Below, piece by piece: positions 18,601-29,728 of a stretch of 64,000 nt of DNA. Under the pieces are notes generated by a model. The model was not told where the DNA came from and made no database searches. It saw only the letters and a list, made by a program, of their open reading frames with translations. Every line of letters begins with the position of its first letter. Positions within the stretch are counted from its first letter, which is position 1. The position numbers and the translations under genes were made by a program. This DNA is from Paenibacillus etheri (GTDB lineage: Bacteria; Bacillota; Bacilli; Paenibacillales; Paenibacillaceae). The stretch is from contig NZ_LCZJ02000019.1 in NCBI RefSeq assembly GCF_001012825.1, positions 567,427 to 631,426 of the forward strand, written 5' to 3'.

Positions 18601-19709
18601 TCTGCATGAAGGAGACCCCAGTTCATGTTCTCCTTATCCTTCTGCATGTTCTTCTCACTTTCAATCGCTTGCCAAGTGATCCACGCTGTAGGTTCTAACC
18701 AAGTAATGTCCGTCATGATTCTTTCTGCCAATGCTAGTGCCGGCTCGAAATCATCGTGATCGTGAGCAATTCCGGAAGGACCTAGATCCACTTCAGACAT
18801 CCACAACGTTTTGTCTGCAGCTTTGGCGGCATCTCTGATCTCAGCTCGCTTTGACCCACCGTAGGAGTGAGTATTCATTTTACCAACATTAGCTTTGGTT
18901 GTCTCATCATAAGAATTCCAGTTGCTAACAAAGGTATCCAGAATCGATTCATCCATAGCAGCAATTTCTACAGACTGTAGATTGGCTTCATCCAGTTTAG
19001 CGCGTGTTGTATTAATGATCTTCATCTGAGAACCAACATCCCAGTGGGAACCCTCTTGTCCCCCTCCAAATCCCCAGTAATTCGTACTAGGTTCATTTAC
19101 AGGTGATAGATAATTGAAATCAATATCCCAGTCATTTTTGAAATGCTTCACAACTTCTGTTAAATAGTTAGCAAAATTATCGTACTCATCCCACTTTAAG
19201 TTGTCTTTCCCTGAATCCCAATGACCAGTGGTACTTCCGCTTTCCGTCATATAATACGGAGCAGAATTTGAGAACGCTTCCAGAATGTTGGCACCTCGTT
19301 CTTTAGCTGCTTGCAGCCACCAACGCTGATTAGCATCTTGCGTCCAATCGAATACTCCAGGAGATGGCGAGAATCCAGGTATTTCTCCTCCTTGACGCAT
19401 CGTATTGTAAGCAGGATTCTCACCGCCGCCAATATTATATCTGGCAATATTAAAGTTTAGACCTTCCGGTGAGTAGAGTGAATCCGCCAAAGCTTTTTTG
19501 ACTTTATCGTTCCAACCACCCGTGATATTCCCGAACCAGGCAAGCGATGTTCCCCATCCTTCCCAAGGCTTTTGCATTTGGTTAGGATCTAGCTTAATTG
19601 AAGCATTCGCGGCACTTACTTTCTCACCTGTCAGACCCATAAACATAGGTACAATCAACGAAACAGAAAGAAAAGACATGGACAACCTTCGTCTTACTCT
19701 AGTAATCAT
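12681..19709 (-). CDS. SLH-anchored bifunctional galactanase, GH30-GH43 with CBM32-like modules
   Basis: 2342 residues; ATG with AGGGGGT seven bases upstream. Order: signal peptide 1-34; GH30 about 36-485, opening with GWGTSLAWF, acid/base E206 (SPVNEP) and nucleophile E306 (WMSEVD); F5/8C 490-635; FIVAR; F5/8C 700-845; FIVAR; diverged F5/8C 920-1072; helical linker; GH43 about 1148-1560 with YYWYGED, ERPKV (E1310), RDMTVYVDDDG, REAP (E1441) and SQSTFV; InlB-type beta-grasp repeat 1565-1640; Big_4; FIVAR; Big_2; Pro/Thr linker; conserved pre-SLH domain 1945-2155; three SLH to the C-terminus. The GH30 opening resembles endo-beta-1,6-galactanases (GH30_5) and the GH43 motifs resemble exo-beta-1,3-galactanases (GH43_24), so one polypeptide should attack both linkages of type II arabinogalactan. 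Domain families are well supported; subfamily and substrate are inferred. Confidence 0.9.
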   Translation of the reverse strand: MITRVRRRLSMSFLSVSLIVPMFMGLTGEKVSAANASIKLDPNQMQKPWEGWGTSLAWFGNITGGWNDKVKKALADSLYSPEGLNFNIARYNIGGGENPAYNTMRQGGEIPGFSPSPGVFDWTQDANQRWWLQAAKERGANILEAFSNSAPYYMTESGSTTGHWDSGKDNLKWDEYDNFANYLTEVVKHFKNDWDIDFNYLSPVNEPSTNYWGFGGGQEGSHWDVGSQMKIINTTRAKLDEANLQSVEIAAMDESILDTFVSNWNSYDETTKANVGKMNTHSYGGSKRAEIRDAAKAADKTLWMSEVDLGPSGIAHDHDDFEPALALAERIMTDITWLEPTAWITWQAIESEKNMQKDKENMNWGLLHADFDTQEWWYTKKYYAMQQFSKFIPQGASFIGDNDDNTLAAYDPNTNKIHVVYRNPNITSQNISLDLSQFDTVTGDATPYVSSTTENVVQKAKVPVLDKMLQTSVGAKSITTFVIDGASFKGNSLIPQSDMTVTASSAQSGEAAERSLDGDQWTNWHTSWDPYDGGPHSITYDLGAHYDDVNKLSYLPRQDKDWNGIITKFTIEVSSDGNVFTPVAKGTWKNDKSEKTATFNSQKAKFVKLKVDESNGSGAQYASAAEINIMRKSNFTVDTTLLVNAISRAENYISANNANVSDLQDLVNEARVVQANTLATQEEITQILYKLNVEYSVLGQGLIPQIQMKATSDNSASEDGPEKTIDGDAGTKWHSAYNNEYSPLPHNITYDLGKSYDGIYKLQYLPRQDSDWNGVITKFEVSVSEDGTDFTKVVAEGTWNADKTEKTATFNAQGAKYVRFTALESRSDAGKQYASAAEINIFNKQGYEVDFSSLDSAIQAAEKFKTDSGKDESYFKNLNAILIQADTLLKSATATQEEIVKFASRIVTEISNIQNSDPNIKGMSLFYTPEAYHGNPANLMVDNDIYTYFESNWDKNGVKYKSGDYIVVDLGESMRDVGKVLVTPRQDKANGRIKQFKIYYSDANLENSPADGTQAYLDENFKFAANGSFDDYDTSVQSATFKSVDARYIAIQAITTGGDGNTLSAAEIAVSQKQTATFDTSKLQAAIDQLLTLSDISPKVKDAIEKQITTIGNLSDLTEESITYYTKHIKDLYNLYLTVNNRSSIKSGEVWLDTEGVPIQAHGGGILFNEKNKTYYWYGEDKTEGYLPTGVHAYSSKDLYTWQNEGIVLPVFNNPQLGVKEVLAGEGMPLYLDENSETYKNSGVPYDPNRKVEIKSKDEDYTGNMKAPNNTLSKHNSPERIAELNALYANYSNKDKQKMYKDFNWDKVVERPKVVYNKKTDKYVMWWHQDGPIAGEYWTAEGGVAVSDSPTGPFKYLSTSRLPNVGDEHGNEGMLRDMTVYVDDDGNEATHDKAYLVYSSEENATTIIMMLNDDYTGPAQNEKGESLEGTHYVRAFKDWREAPTIFKQDGVYYMITSGLSGWDPNEAQYRVSTEGMFGPWENKGNPMVNDSRDTFRSQSTFVLPYRDGNGTLVPNKFIFMADRWYPNNLSDSRYVWLPLELDNENRRVAISWHDEWKTSQLNIGTTINFNSNGGSSISSLYGAEVGTKITAPAEPTLKGFKFVNWYKDEALSTVWDFTVDTVPTNDITLYAKWVPVAAPVITNIMPVNVATVTGTPPVLPTVVTAVYNDGTTQDKSVVWDIIDPSLYAEEGSFSVSGAVDGSLIPAVANVIVSDDVYRAQLAARVADAKSIYGLAVEGTAVGQYPIGSKQELLASILEAQQVVDNNSTTQQELEQATTNLNSAIEVFEASKNQHVKVESISITSVSSSIDVKKGTLQLQAEVLPVDATNKSVTWAVYGADGITPTDIAIINTNGLLTAAKNGIVKVIATSVDNATVYGIKEITISGQTDSPEPTPEPTPDPGTNNPGTNPGNPTTPTNPTPTPTTSPTQEDPHRYVPTGKELQSETAQNGTTSLTINIDKEALAKKLEALNKTTGNPNLNIEIPGANSWNEVNLPLDVLYNSLKANKDTIITLSSHLGSYELPLSNLNREELEKAAKVAGATLIIRMDNMTSQHEQKFEQSIVEKGMKRVSDIIAYKVILKSHDKKEELQRFGNMFMTRVVNMDGVIQDPSSATAVIFDPITGQIRFVPSVFNVKNGKTEVSIFGQANSLYAIVQNKKTFDDMIGHWAQKDVEILASKLIINGMTDRTFAPAGQVTRAQFAALLVRGLGLSTESVTNMFADVSTTAWYAQDVNTAAKLGLIKGVGEGKFSPDARITREQMVVMIMNAVGLVQGDHKAEPQTHTPFADQNRISDYAAQAVTEAVSKGLIKGKTDTTFAPQDAATRAEAAVMIKQILQFLKFIN

Positions 19710-19823
19710 CTAGATTACCCCCTATCACATAATTGATCTTTGAATCGATGACACTTTAAGCAATTTTCCATTCACCATTGTCATTGCACTGTTTTCTAGA
19801 TTTTTATCACCTCCTCTATGGAA

Positions 19824-19837
19824 TGTAACCGATTACA
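19824..19837. promoter_or_regulatory. cre-like operator upstream of the GH30-GH43 gene
   Basis: TGTAACCGATTACA matches the CcpA consensus (TGTAANCGNTNACA) on both strands. It lies about 115 bases before the GH30-GH43 start and after the terminator of the upstream galactosidase gene, so the megagenes probably have their own catabolite-repressed promoter here. Confidence 0.6.
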
Positions 19838-19878
19838 ATTATGTATTATAAAATTATTAATTCATTCTTTTATAAGAT

Positions 19879-19910
19879 TTGGTTGCCCCAATCTCACCAT
19901 TGGGGCAACT
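19879..19910 (-). terminator. Terminator after the LacZ-type gene
   Basis: Stem GGTTGCCCCAAT / ATTGGGGCAACTC with a six-base loop, 16 bases beyond the stop of the GH2 gene on the minus strand. The following transcript is A/T-rich rather than a pure T-run, so read-through to the megagenes is possible. Confidence 0.65.
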
Positions 19911-19925
19911 CTAATCTGTTTCAAA

Positions 19926-22997
<3,072 letters not shown>

Positions 22998-23035
22998 CTA
23001 TTTTTCCTCCTTCTTTTCTTAAAATGATTGCTTAC

Positions 23036-23857
23036 TTATTTAACTGAACCCGTCATTCCAGCCACAAATTGCTTTTGCATCATGAAAAATACAAGTGCCG
23101 TCGGCAGAGTCGTAATGACAATCGCGGACATAATCAGACCATAGTCAGGCGCATAACCCGATCCAAGATTCGAGATTAGAAGTGGCACGGTCATATTTTC
23201 TTGGGATTGCAATACGATCAATGGCCATAAGTAGTTGTTCCAGCTGTTTAGGAATGTGATAATCGCGGCAGCAGCGTATGTTGATTTCATCGTTGGCATA
23301 TAGATGCGGAAGAATAAACCAAATTCTGAAAGACCATCGATGCGGCCGGCTTCCATCATATCCTTAGGAAACATTTTTGTGCTTTGACGAAAGAAGAAAA
23401 TTAGGAATGCTGTTGTGAATGTAGGTAAAATGACTGCCGCTGCTGTATCGATACCAAGAAACGGTACCACACTTGATACTTTAGCGAACATTTGAAATAG
23501 AGGTACCATGATCGCCGCAAATGGAATCATCATTGAAGCGAGCAAAATATTAAATACAATATCTTTACTCCGGCTACGGTACATTTCAAAACCATATCCA
23601 GCCGCCGAAGCTACCAGCAGTGAAAGCACAGTAGTCACCACAGAGATTTTTGCAGAATTCCATAGGGCTTGCCACATATCTACGGAACTAAATAAATTGT
23701 TTATATTCTTAAAAAGATGCGTACCTGGCAGCAATGTCCCTTTCGTTACATCAACTGATTGGTTCGTGGCGCTTATTACCATCCAGATAAATGGAAAGAT
23801 AGAGATCAGCGCAGCGATGATTAAAAACAGGTAAGTAAACATGCGTTTCGTTTTCAT
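23036..23857 (-). CDS. Carbohydrate ABC transporter permease, MalG/LacG type
   Basis: 273 residues with six predicted membrane segments and the cytoplasmic EAA loop (EAGRIDGLSEFGLFFRIYMP) that docks on the ATPase. It forms the second transmembrane subunit of the importer. Its ATG shares one base with the TAA of the preceding permease gene (TAATG), so translation should be coupled. The C-terminus (FVAGMTGSVK) is typical of the family. The sugar specificity is not readable; the flanking galactosidases suggest galactose-containing oligosaccharides. Confidence 0.93.
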   Translation of the reverse strand: MKTKRMFTYLFLIIAALISIFPFIWMVISATNQSVDVTKGTLLPGTHLFKNINNLFSSVDMWQALWNSAKISVVTTVLSLLVASAAGYGFEMYRSRSKDIVFNILLASMMIPFAAIMVPLFQMFAKVSSVVPFLGIDTAAAVILPTFTTAFLIFFFRQSTKMFPKDMMEAGRIDGLSEFGLFFRIYMPTMKSTYAAAAIITFLNSWNNYLWPLIVLQSQENMTVPLLISNLGSGYAPDYGLIMSAIVITTLPTALVFFMMQKQFVAGMTGSVK

Positions 23858-24786
23858 TATCTCTTGTCTCCTCCTACTTTGTTCTGAATTAGCGTCAGAA
23901 TGAGCACCATTACAACAATTGAATAGGAGACGGTTGCAGCGTATCCAAAGTCAGGTGTGTATTCAAAGGAAAGGTTATAAATATATTGGGAAATCGACAT
24001 GGTTGCATTGCCGGGTCCACCTTTCGTGATGTTAACCACCTCGTCAAACAACTGAAGTGTTCCAATGGTCGATGTTATCGTCGTAAACAAGATAATCGGT
24101 TTTAATAGGGGAATTGTAATTTTTAAAAATTGCGTAAATGCACTGGCACCATCGATGTGAGCAGCTTCATAAATAGATTTGTCGACATTTTGCAGGGATG
24201 ACAAATAGAAAATCATATTATAGCCAGTAAAGCGCCAAGTGATGGCAATGATGATCGTAACTTTGGCCCAGAAGGGGTCAGTAATCCACTGAATCGGTTC
24301 GCTGATTAAATGCAGATTCACTAGAAATTTATTGATGATACCTTCGGCTCCAAACATGTACTTGAAAACAACGGAGTAGGCTACAAGTGACGTTACCGTC
24401 GGCAGAAATATGGCCGTTCTGAAAAAACCTTTGAATTTCAGCCTTTCGTCATTAAGCAGCACAGCGATAAAGAGCGCCAGCACCAGCATGACTGGGACCT
24501 GAATAATTAAATAAATAAATGTGTTTTTGACGGCTGTAAGGAACGTGGTATCACTAAACAGTCGAATATAGTTATCAAATCCCGTAAAATGAAGACTGCT
24601 TCCTCTCCCCGTCTTAAAAGATAGAATTAAAGCTTGGATCATTGGATAAAAATAGAAAACACTGATCATGATAACCGGCACAAGGACGAATAACCAACCC
24701 GTCAGATGAATCTGCCGTGACCCTTTAGAGCTCTTTAGTTTTTGCGGGCTTAGCCCCGTCTTTATATTTCCCACTCCACTCCGCAC
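23857..24786 (-). CDS. Carbohydrate ABC transporter permease, MalF/LacF type
   Basis: 309 residues with a positively charged N-terminus, six predicted membrane spans and the EAA-like loop around YEAAHIDGASAFTQFLKITIP. It is the first permease subunit of the importer and is encoded between the binding protein and the MalG-type partner. The GTG start at 24786 sits directly against an AGAAGG motif, so a GTG four codons further in is an alternative; this changes only the extreme N-terminus. No ATP-binding subunit follows, as is usual for CUT1 systems that use a shared MsmX-type ATPase. Confidence 0.92.
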   Translation of the reverse strand: MRSGVGNIKTGLSPQKLKSSKGSRQIHLTGWLFVLVPVIMISVFYFYPMIQALILSFKTGRGSSLHFTGFDNYIRLFSDTTFLTAVKNTFIYLIIQVPVMLVLALFIAVLLNDERLKFKGFFRTAIFLPTVTSLVAYSVVFKYMFGAEGIINKFLVNLHLISEPIQWITDPFWAKVTIIIAITWRFTGYNMIFYLSSLQNVDKSIYEAAHIDGASAFTQFLKITIPLLKPIILFTTITSTIGTLQLFDEVVNITKGGPGNATMSISQYIYNLSFEYTPDFGYAATVSYSIVVMVLILTLIQNKVGGDKR

Positions 24787-24814
24787 CCTTCTGTCTTATA
24801 TATTAGAGATGAAA

Positions 24815-24873
24815 GCCCCTGCTATTCATCCTTCTGTAGAAATCCAATTTACAGGAGAAGAAGGAGCAAGGGC
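24815..24873 (-). other. Imperfect stem-loop between binding-protein and permease genes
   Basis: The outer arms gcccctgct and agcaagggc pair with one mismatch, and inner arms around ccttctgta / tacaggag extend the stem. Hairpins at this position in sugar ABC operons commonly raise the level of binding-protein mRNA over permease mRNA; that role is inferred here. Confidence 0.45.
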
Positions 24874-24897
24874 ATAGTTTGTACAGCCTAAGTGCGA

Positions 24898-26208
24898 TTA
24901 GCGAATTTGAGTATCCGCTTGCTTCTGCGCATCCTTCAGCACAGTATCCACATCTTTACCGCCTAGATAAGATTGCATCGCTACAACCATTATGTCCTCT
25001 ATTGCGTAAGTGTTCATGCCGTAGTTGACGTTTGGAATTTGCTCGGTCCATGCTGCAAAGTCCGATACAACCTTTTGGCCTTTGAAGAATTCATCCGTAG
25101 CTGAGTAAGCTTCTCCGCTTGCGGCTGCTTTCAAGGTACCGATGACTCCCACTTTTGTATTCAGTGTCTGATACAATTCAGCGTCAGAAGCAAATGTCTT
25201 AGCAAGGAACTCCGCAGCGGCTTCTTTACCATCTACATTCATTACATACCAAGAGCTACCACCAAGGTTGGATGCGTGAACGGATCCTTCTGTTGTTGCT
25301 AGCTTAGGAAGTGGAGCTACAGCCCACTTACCGGATTGAGAGGCTTCGGCTTTAATCGAAGCAGTTATCCAGTTACCTGTTGGAACGGAAGCCACTTCAC
25401 CACTATTGAACGCACCTACAAATTGGCTCCAGTCCGAAATTACTTTCACTATGCCGGAATCCATCATTTCTTTGTAAATTACAAATGCCTCTTTCAGTGC
25501 AGCGTTGTCTGTTATCGTCGGAGTCTGACCATCTTTTCCTGTATACCACGCTCCTGCCGATTGGATCATTACTCGGATTTGTCCAAGATCATTAGGATCA
25601 AGCGTGAGCATACTTTTACCAGTTTTCGCTTTTACAGCTTTACCGATCTCGATATATTGCTTCCAATCGATATCCTGTAGTGCATCAAGGCTATAACCGG
25701 CTTGTTCGAGATAGTCTGTCCGTACGTACATTCCTGTCACACCAGAATCAAACGGAACACCATATTGCTTGCCGTCAACACTGGTCGGACCAATCTTATA
25801 ATCTGCAAAACTATCAGCTTTTACGAGGTCCGTTAATTCATAAAAGGACTCCGGATACGCTTGCAAGAAGCTCTGTGCACGGTAATCCTCTATGAGCACA
25901 ATGTTAGGCAGACCCTTCGTAGAACCAGAGTTTAACCCCGTGTTCAACTTTTGAACGATATCAGCCTGTGCGTTCTCTACGACGTTAATCTTTACGTCTG
26001 AATTGACTTTCTCATAAGCTTCTTTGGCAACATTCATGGCGGCAATGTTAAACGCCGGGTCCCAAGCCCAAACTGTAATCTCTTTTGCTTGGGTACTACC
26101 CTCGGCTCCGGAGTTACCAGAGTTGCTCGTTTCATTTTTCGTTCCACCTGTGGAACATGCCGACAATAGAACCACACTAGCCAGCATAATGGATAATAAT
26201 TTTTTCAC
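24898..26208 (-). CDS. Sugar-binding lipoprotein of ABC importer
   Basis: 436 residues from the GTG at 26208, which has AAGGGGG eight bases upstream; a longer in-frame start at 26355 would bury the signal peptide and is rejected. The N-terminus KKLLSIMLASVVLLSAC is a lipoprotein signal with the acylated cysteine at residue 18, followed by a Ser/Asn/Gly-rich linker. The body is a family-1 solute-binding protein (ITVWAWDPAFNIAAMNVAKE, later VPFDSGVTGMYVRTDYLEQAG and GNWITA), which captures oligosaccharide outside the membrane and delivers it to the two permeases downstream. A cre-like box lies about 40 bases before the start. Specificity is not visible in the sequence. Confidence 0.93.
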   Translation of the reverse strand: MKKLLSIMLASVVLLSACSTGGTKNETSNSGNSGAEGSTQAKEITVWAWDPAFNIAAMNVAKEAYEKVNSDVKINVVENAQADIVQKLNTGLNSGSTKGLPNIVLIEDYRAQSFLQAYPESFYELTDLVKADSFADYKIGPTSVDGKQYGVPFDSGVTGMYVRTDYLEQAGYSLDALQDIDWKQYIEIGKAVKAKTGKSMLTLDPNDLGQIRVMIQSAGAWYTGKDGQTPTITDNAALKEAFVIYKEMMDSGIVKVISDWSQFVGAFNSGEVASVPTGNWITASIKAEASQSGKWAVAPLPKLATTEGSVHASNLGGSSWYVMNVDGKEAAAEFLAKTFASDAELYQTLNTKVGVIGTLKAAASGEAYSATDEFFKGQKVVSDFAAWTEQIPNVNYGMNTYAIEDIMVVAMQSYLGGKDVDTVLKDAQKQADTQIR

Positions 26209-26246
26209 TACGTAAACCCCCTTGTTAATCTGAAAAATAATAAAGA

Positions 26247-26260
26247 TGGAAGCGTTTTCC
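26247..26260. promoter_or_regulatory. cre-like operator before the binding-protein gene
   Basis: TGGAAGCGTTTTCC matches the CcpA site (TGWAANCGNTNWCA) except at the last base and one W position. It lies about 40 bases upstream of the GTG of the sugar-binding protein, where CcpA binding would repress the importer and galactosidase genes. Confidence 0.5.
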
Positions 26261-26393
26261 CTGCTACGCATCCATCTTATCATTTTGTATTCGTATTCTT
26301 TGGCAGTATCTTTGTTAGCTTTGGTGTTATTATTGGATCCTGTTTTGATTCTCATTTCGACTCTGGTACTATTTTTAGATTCATGTAAAATTT

Positions 26394-28172
26394 TTAGTTT
26401 TTTAACAATGGAAGCGTAATAATGATTTTCGTACCTTCATTTCGTTTGCTTGTAATGTTAATCCCGTATCTTTCCCCGTATAACAATTTGATTCTATCAT
26501 CTACATTTCTTATACCGATCCCGGAGAACAGTTGGCGTTTGTGCTTCGACGCTGGTAGTTGCTCCTCTTCCATCAAATTCGGGTCAAGATCCATTCCATC
26601 ACCATTATCTACAACTTCACATACAAGTTGATCTTCCTGCACAGCAATCATAATCAGAATTCTTCCCTCATCTTTCAGGTTGAATGCATGGAAAAAAGCA
26701 TTTTCGATAAAAGGTTGAAGAATTAGCTTCGGCATATGATAATCCAAGCTCTCAGGCTCAACAAAGTAATTCACACGAATCTTCTCACCGTACCTCACGT
26801 GATTAATATACACATAATGCTTCAGTGACTCCAATTCTTGACTAACTGGAATGGTAGAATGAACATCACTAACCGTATTTTGCAGAAGTGAGATTAGCGA
26901 ATTTATCGTTCCTGCTGCTTTTTCCTTATTGCCCTGCTGCACCAGAAATTTGATAGAAGCCAGCGTATTATATAGAAAATGTGGATTGATCTGCATTTGG
27001 AGTGCTGCAAGCTCCGCATTACGCTGCTGCTTCTGAGTCTCCATCAACCGGACAACATAATCATGTAGCGAATCTAGCATATAATTAAATGCGTTCCCAA
27101 GCTCCCTGACTTCATAGCTGCTTGTCTCGACATTTACATGATTATCAAACCCTCCCGTAGGAATACTAGACATCTGTTTAACGAGAACACGCAGGGACTT
27201 CGTCATTTTTCGGGTAATTAATAATACGATAATGAGCGAAATAGCGACAATAGCCATGATCGTCAATGTCACCGCTTTGGCATTCACCATCTGTCCGGTC
27301 ACGGCGTTCTTATCAATTAGGTTCACCAAATAAAAATCAAATTCAGATAAGTATTCCGAGAACACAATTCGTTCATTCCCCATAACATAGGTTGACTCGC
27401 CATCTTTACCTCCACCCTCTACTTCTTGAAGCAGTTGCTTATCTAGGAGCCCAATCATTTCTGTCTTGTTGCTGGATACAATCAATCCCTTCTTGTTCAG
27501 CAACACTACGTCATTACCTTCACTCGTAAAGTTTGCGTAAAAGGGCTTGAAATCTCGATCACGAATGGCCACGTACATGGTCCCATAGATTCTACCAGTC
27601 GAATGATCAAATAAAGCTTTAGAAGCCACCAACATAGGCTCTTTCTCGTTTACTTTATTATCTCTTAAATCAAGTTGATACAGGATTTGATCAGGATGGG
27701 CTACGGTCTCCTTCGTAATCGGGTGAGCCATAAGTTCATCTGCAGAAATGGCCCAATACCAAGGATCTGTTGAATAACTCCTGCCATTCACGCCGACGAT
27801 CATAATACCAACATCAACGGCACTGAGGTTAGAGCGAATTGCACGCATACCTTCTGTCATATGATATGTTCTGATGGCGAGATTTACTGCATCCGTCTCT
27901 CCGCTAGATAAATAGTTTCGGATCGCTTCATTCTGAGCCATCATAGTAGCGCCAGTAGCAATAATGTTATTGTAAGATTCTAGGTTTATCTTCATCTGGT
28001 TCAACAGTTTGCCGTTTGTTATGCTAAAGGTCTGTAAAAATAATTTCTCTGACATGCTGATTGTAATAGCCAGCGTTAGGAGTGATACGGTTACGATGCT
28101 AATGAGAGTCACGAGAAACAGCTTGAGAAATAAGCCCTGCTTTCTAATCTTGTTCATGATATTTCCAATCAT
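26394..28172 (-). CDS. YesM-type sensor histidine kinase
   Basis: 592 residues. A membrane segment at about 15-38 is followed by a large extracytoplasmic dCache-like sensor, a second membrane segment near 295-315, HAMP, a His_kinase domain with the phospho-acceptor in INPHFLYNTLASIKF, and a HATPase_c with N-box (IENAFFHAF) and G-box motifs (DNGDGMD, GIGIRNVDDRIKLLYG). The start codon overlaps the stop of the regulator gene (ATGA), so the pair is translationally coupled. Kinases of this family usually sense a carbohydrate, sometimes through the neighbouring binding protein, and activate the adjacent transport and hydrolase genes. The ligand is unknown; a product of the SLH enzymes is the natural guess. 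Confidence 0.92.
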   Translation of the reverse strand: MIGNIMNKIRKQGLFLKLFLVTLISIVTVSLLTLAITISMSEKLFLQTFSITNGKLLNQMKINLESYNNIIATGATMMAQNEAIRNYLSSGETDAVNLAIRTYHMTEGMRAIRSNLSAVDVGIMIVGVNGRSYSTDPWYWAISADELMAHPITKETVAHPDQILYQLDLRDNKVNEKEPMLVASKALFDHSTGRIYGTMYVAIRDRDFKPFYANFTSEGNDVVLLNKKGLIVSSNKTEMIGLLDKQLLQEVEGGGKDGESTYVMGNERIVFSEYLSEFDFYLVNLIDKNAVTGQMVNAKAVTLTIMAIVAISLIIVLLITRKMTKSLRVLVKQMSSIPTGGFDNHVNVETSSYEVRELGNAFNYMLDSLHDYVVRLMETQKQQRNAELAALQMQINPHFLYNTLASIKFLVQQGNKEKAAGTINSLISLLQNTVSDVHSTIPVSQELESLKHYVYINHVRYGEKIRVNYFVEPESLDYHMPKLILQPFIENAFFHAFNLKDEGRILIMIAVQEDQLVCEVVDNGDGMDLDPNLMEEEQLPASKHKRQLFSGIGIRNVDDRIKLLYGERYGINITSKRNEGTKIIITLPLLKN

Positions 28173-29728
28173 GGCTGAGCTACATCCCGTCTCCGGTGCT
28201 GGCTCGGAGAAATGCCAGTCTGCTTTTTAAATACCTTGGTGAAATAACTCTGATCTGAGTAACCTACGCTTGCGCTAATATCGGAAATTGATTTCTCCGT
28301 TGTCTCGAGCAACTCCATAGCTTTTTCCACCCGGACTTTGTTCAGGTACTCACTAAACCCTTCGCCATTATGTGCCGTGAAATAACTCGATAAATAAGAA
28401 GCATTGAAATGGAACTGTCTAGCTACCTCTGTCAGTGTGATCGGATCTGCATAATGATTCTGAATATATTCGAGCAGCTTTGTCATATTTGGGTTAACCG
28501 ATGGATTCGTCTCACCAATGGTGCGCTCAACTTCACGAATGAATGCTTCAGTAACAGCAATAGCATCACTTGCATACAACGCTTCATCTATTTTTCGGAA
28601 GTAGTCGTATTTGGTCTCCTCCAGTCCTCCGATCTCACACTTCATTTTTCCAAGCGTAGTCGCTACGTTAAATATAAAGTTCCCCAATAATGATTTGAAT
28701 TCGAAAATATCAAGGCGATAATCCATTGAACGAAGATGGACATATTCCAGAAACTCTGTAAATGCTTTCTGGAATTGCTTACGTCTCAACTGATCCATTA
28801 ATTCTCCCATGTCAATTTCCTGATATGCTCTTGGAAGGGCCGGTAAATGATCATTCTCAATCAGACTTCGTTCCGGCAAGTAGAAACTGTATCGGGTAAG
28901 CTTCAAGTAATTGTCACGATAAATCTCACCAAGCCTCTCAAAGTCCGCGAAGCTCTGACTAATAATAAAATGCGTATCACGTACACGATGTGCTATTTCC
29001 GAGATGAGATATCGAAGCTCTATCACAAATTCTTCCCATTGTTCAGGATTAGCGTTGAGTAAATAAATAACCGAGTCGTTAACAAACTTTAGTCGAAAAA
29101 ACACTGCATCATCCAAAGCGAACTTACGAATTCCTCTTTCTATTTCATTTGCGAACGTTAACTTATCACCAGAATCTTTAATATGTTTCATTTCCGCTCC
29201 GAAAAACAAGAATTGTCTGTGAGGAAACTTCGAATGTAGCAATTTGGGTTCCAGCACTGACTCATATCCTGTCATTAGCTTCTCGATGACATGCAAAAGC
29301 TGCTTTTCCTCAGGATCCGTATCTGGATCAGTCAACTTCATTCCTGCCATTTTAGCCGTACTTTTATTTAGGATAGATAACAAATAATCGGCTTCTAGCT
29401 TCGGCTTCAGGATATAGTCCGCCACACCACTTTGAAATGTGGATCGAACGTAATCATATTCACTGAAACTGCTTAAGACGATTACTTCAATGTGAGGGTA
29501 CTTCTCCTTCACGATCTGAACTAGCTTCTCCCCGCCCATTATAGGCATTACGATATCTGTAATAATAATATGAGGGCTGACCTCCTCCATCATATTTAGT
29601 GCTTCAAGACCGTTAGAAGCCTCGCCAACAATTCGGTACCCTTCTTGTTCCCAATTCAACAGGTGCTTGATTCCTTGTCTAACCAGCATCTCGTCATCCA
29701 CAATCATAATCTTGAATATCGGTTTCAT
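28169..29728 (-). CDS. YesN-type response regulator, AraC output domain
   Basis: 519 residues from the ATG at 29728, which has AAGGGGG five bases upstream; a start 15 codons earlier has no ribosome site. The receiver domain (residues 1-125) shows the acidic pair in IVDDE, the phospho-acceptor Asp in IIITDIVMP and the Lys in YILKPK. A long middle region links to a C-terminal AraC double helix-turn-helix (about 415-515; ITLTEVARQFHFNASYLSSYF and ISDISASVGYSDQSYFTKVFKKQTG). It is the partner of the overlapping YesM-type kinase and probably activates the galactan locus downstream. A cre-like site upstream suggests the regulator itself is under catabolite control. Confidence 0.92.
   Translation of the reverse strand: MKPIFKIMIVDDEMLVRQGIKHLLNWEQEGYRIVGEASNGLEALNMMEEVSPHIIITDIVMPIMGGEKLVQIVKEKYPHIEVIVLSSFSEYDYVRSTFQSGVADYILKPKLEADYLLSILNKSTAKMAGMKLTDPDTDPEEKQLLHVIEKLMTGYESVLEPKLLHSKFPHRQFLFFGAEMKHIKDSGDKLTFANEIERGIRKFALDDAVFFRLKFVNDSVIYLLNANPEQWEEFVIELRYLISEIAHRVRDTHFIISQSFADFERLGEIYRDNYLKLTRYSFYLPERSLIENDHLPALPRAYQEIDMGELMDQLRRKQFQKAFTEFLEYVHLRSMDYRLDIFEFKSLLGNFIFNVATTLGKMKCEIGGLEETKYDYFRKIDEALYASDAIAVTEAFIREVERTIGETNPSVNPNMTKLLEYIQNHYADPITLTEVARQFHFNASYLSSYFTAHNGEGFSEYLNKVRVEKAMELLETTEKSISDISASVGYSDQSYFTKVFKKQTGISPSQHRRRDVAQP

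Noticed and set aside
180-19713. Many plus-strand open frames of 60-150 codons across the two megagenes
   Set aside because: They are antisense to continuous, domain-bearing coding frames, lack ribosome sites and encode no recognisable protein.
26209-26355. Longer start for the sugar-binding lipoprotein
   Set aside because: It would put 49 charged residues before the lipoprotein signal; the GTG at 26208 has an AAGGGGG site and correct signal peptide.
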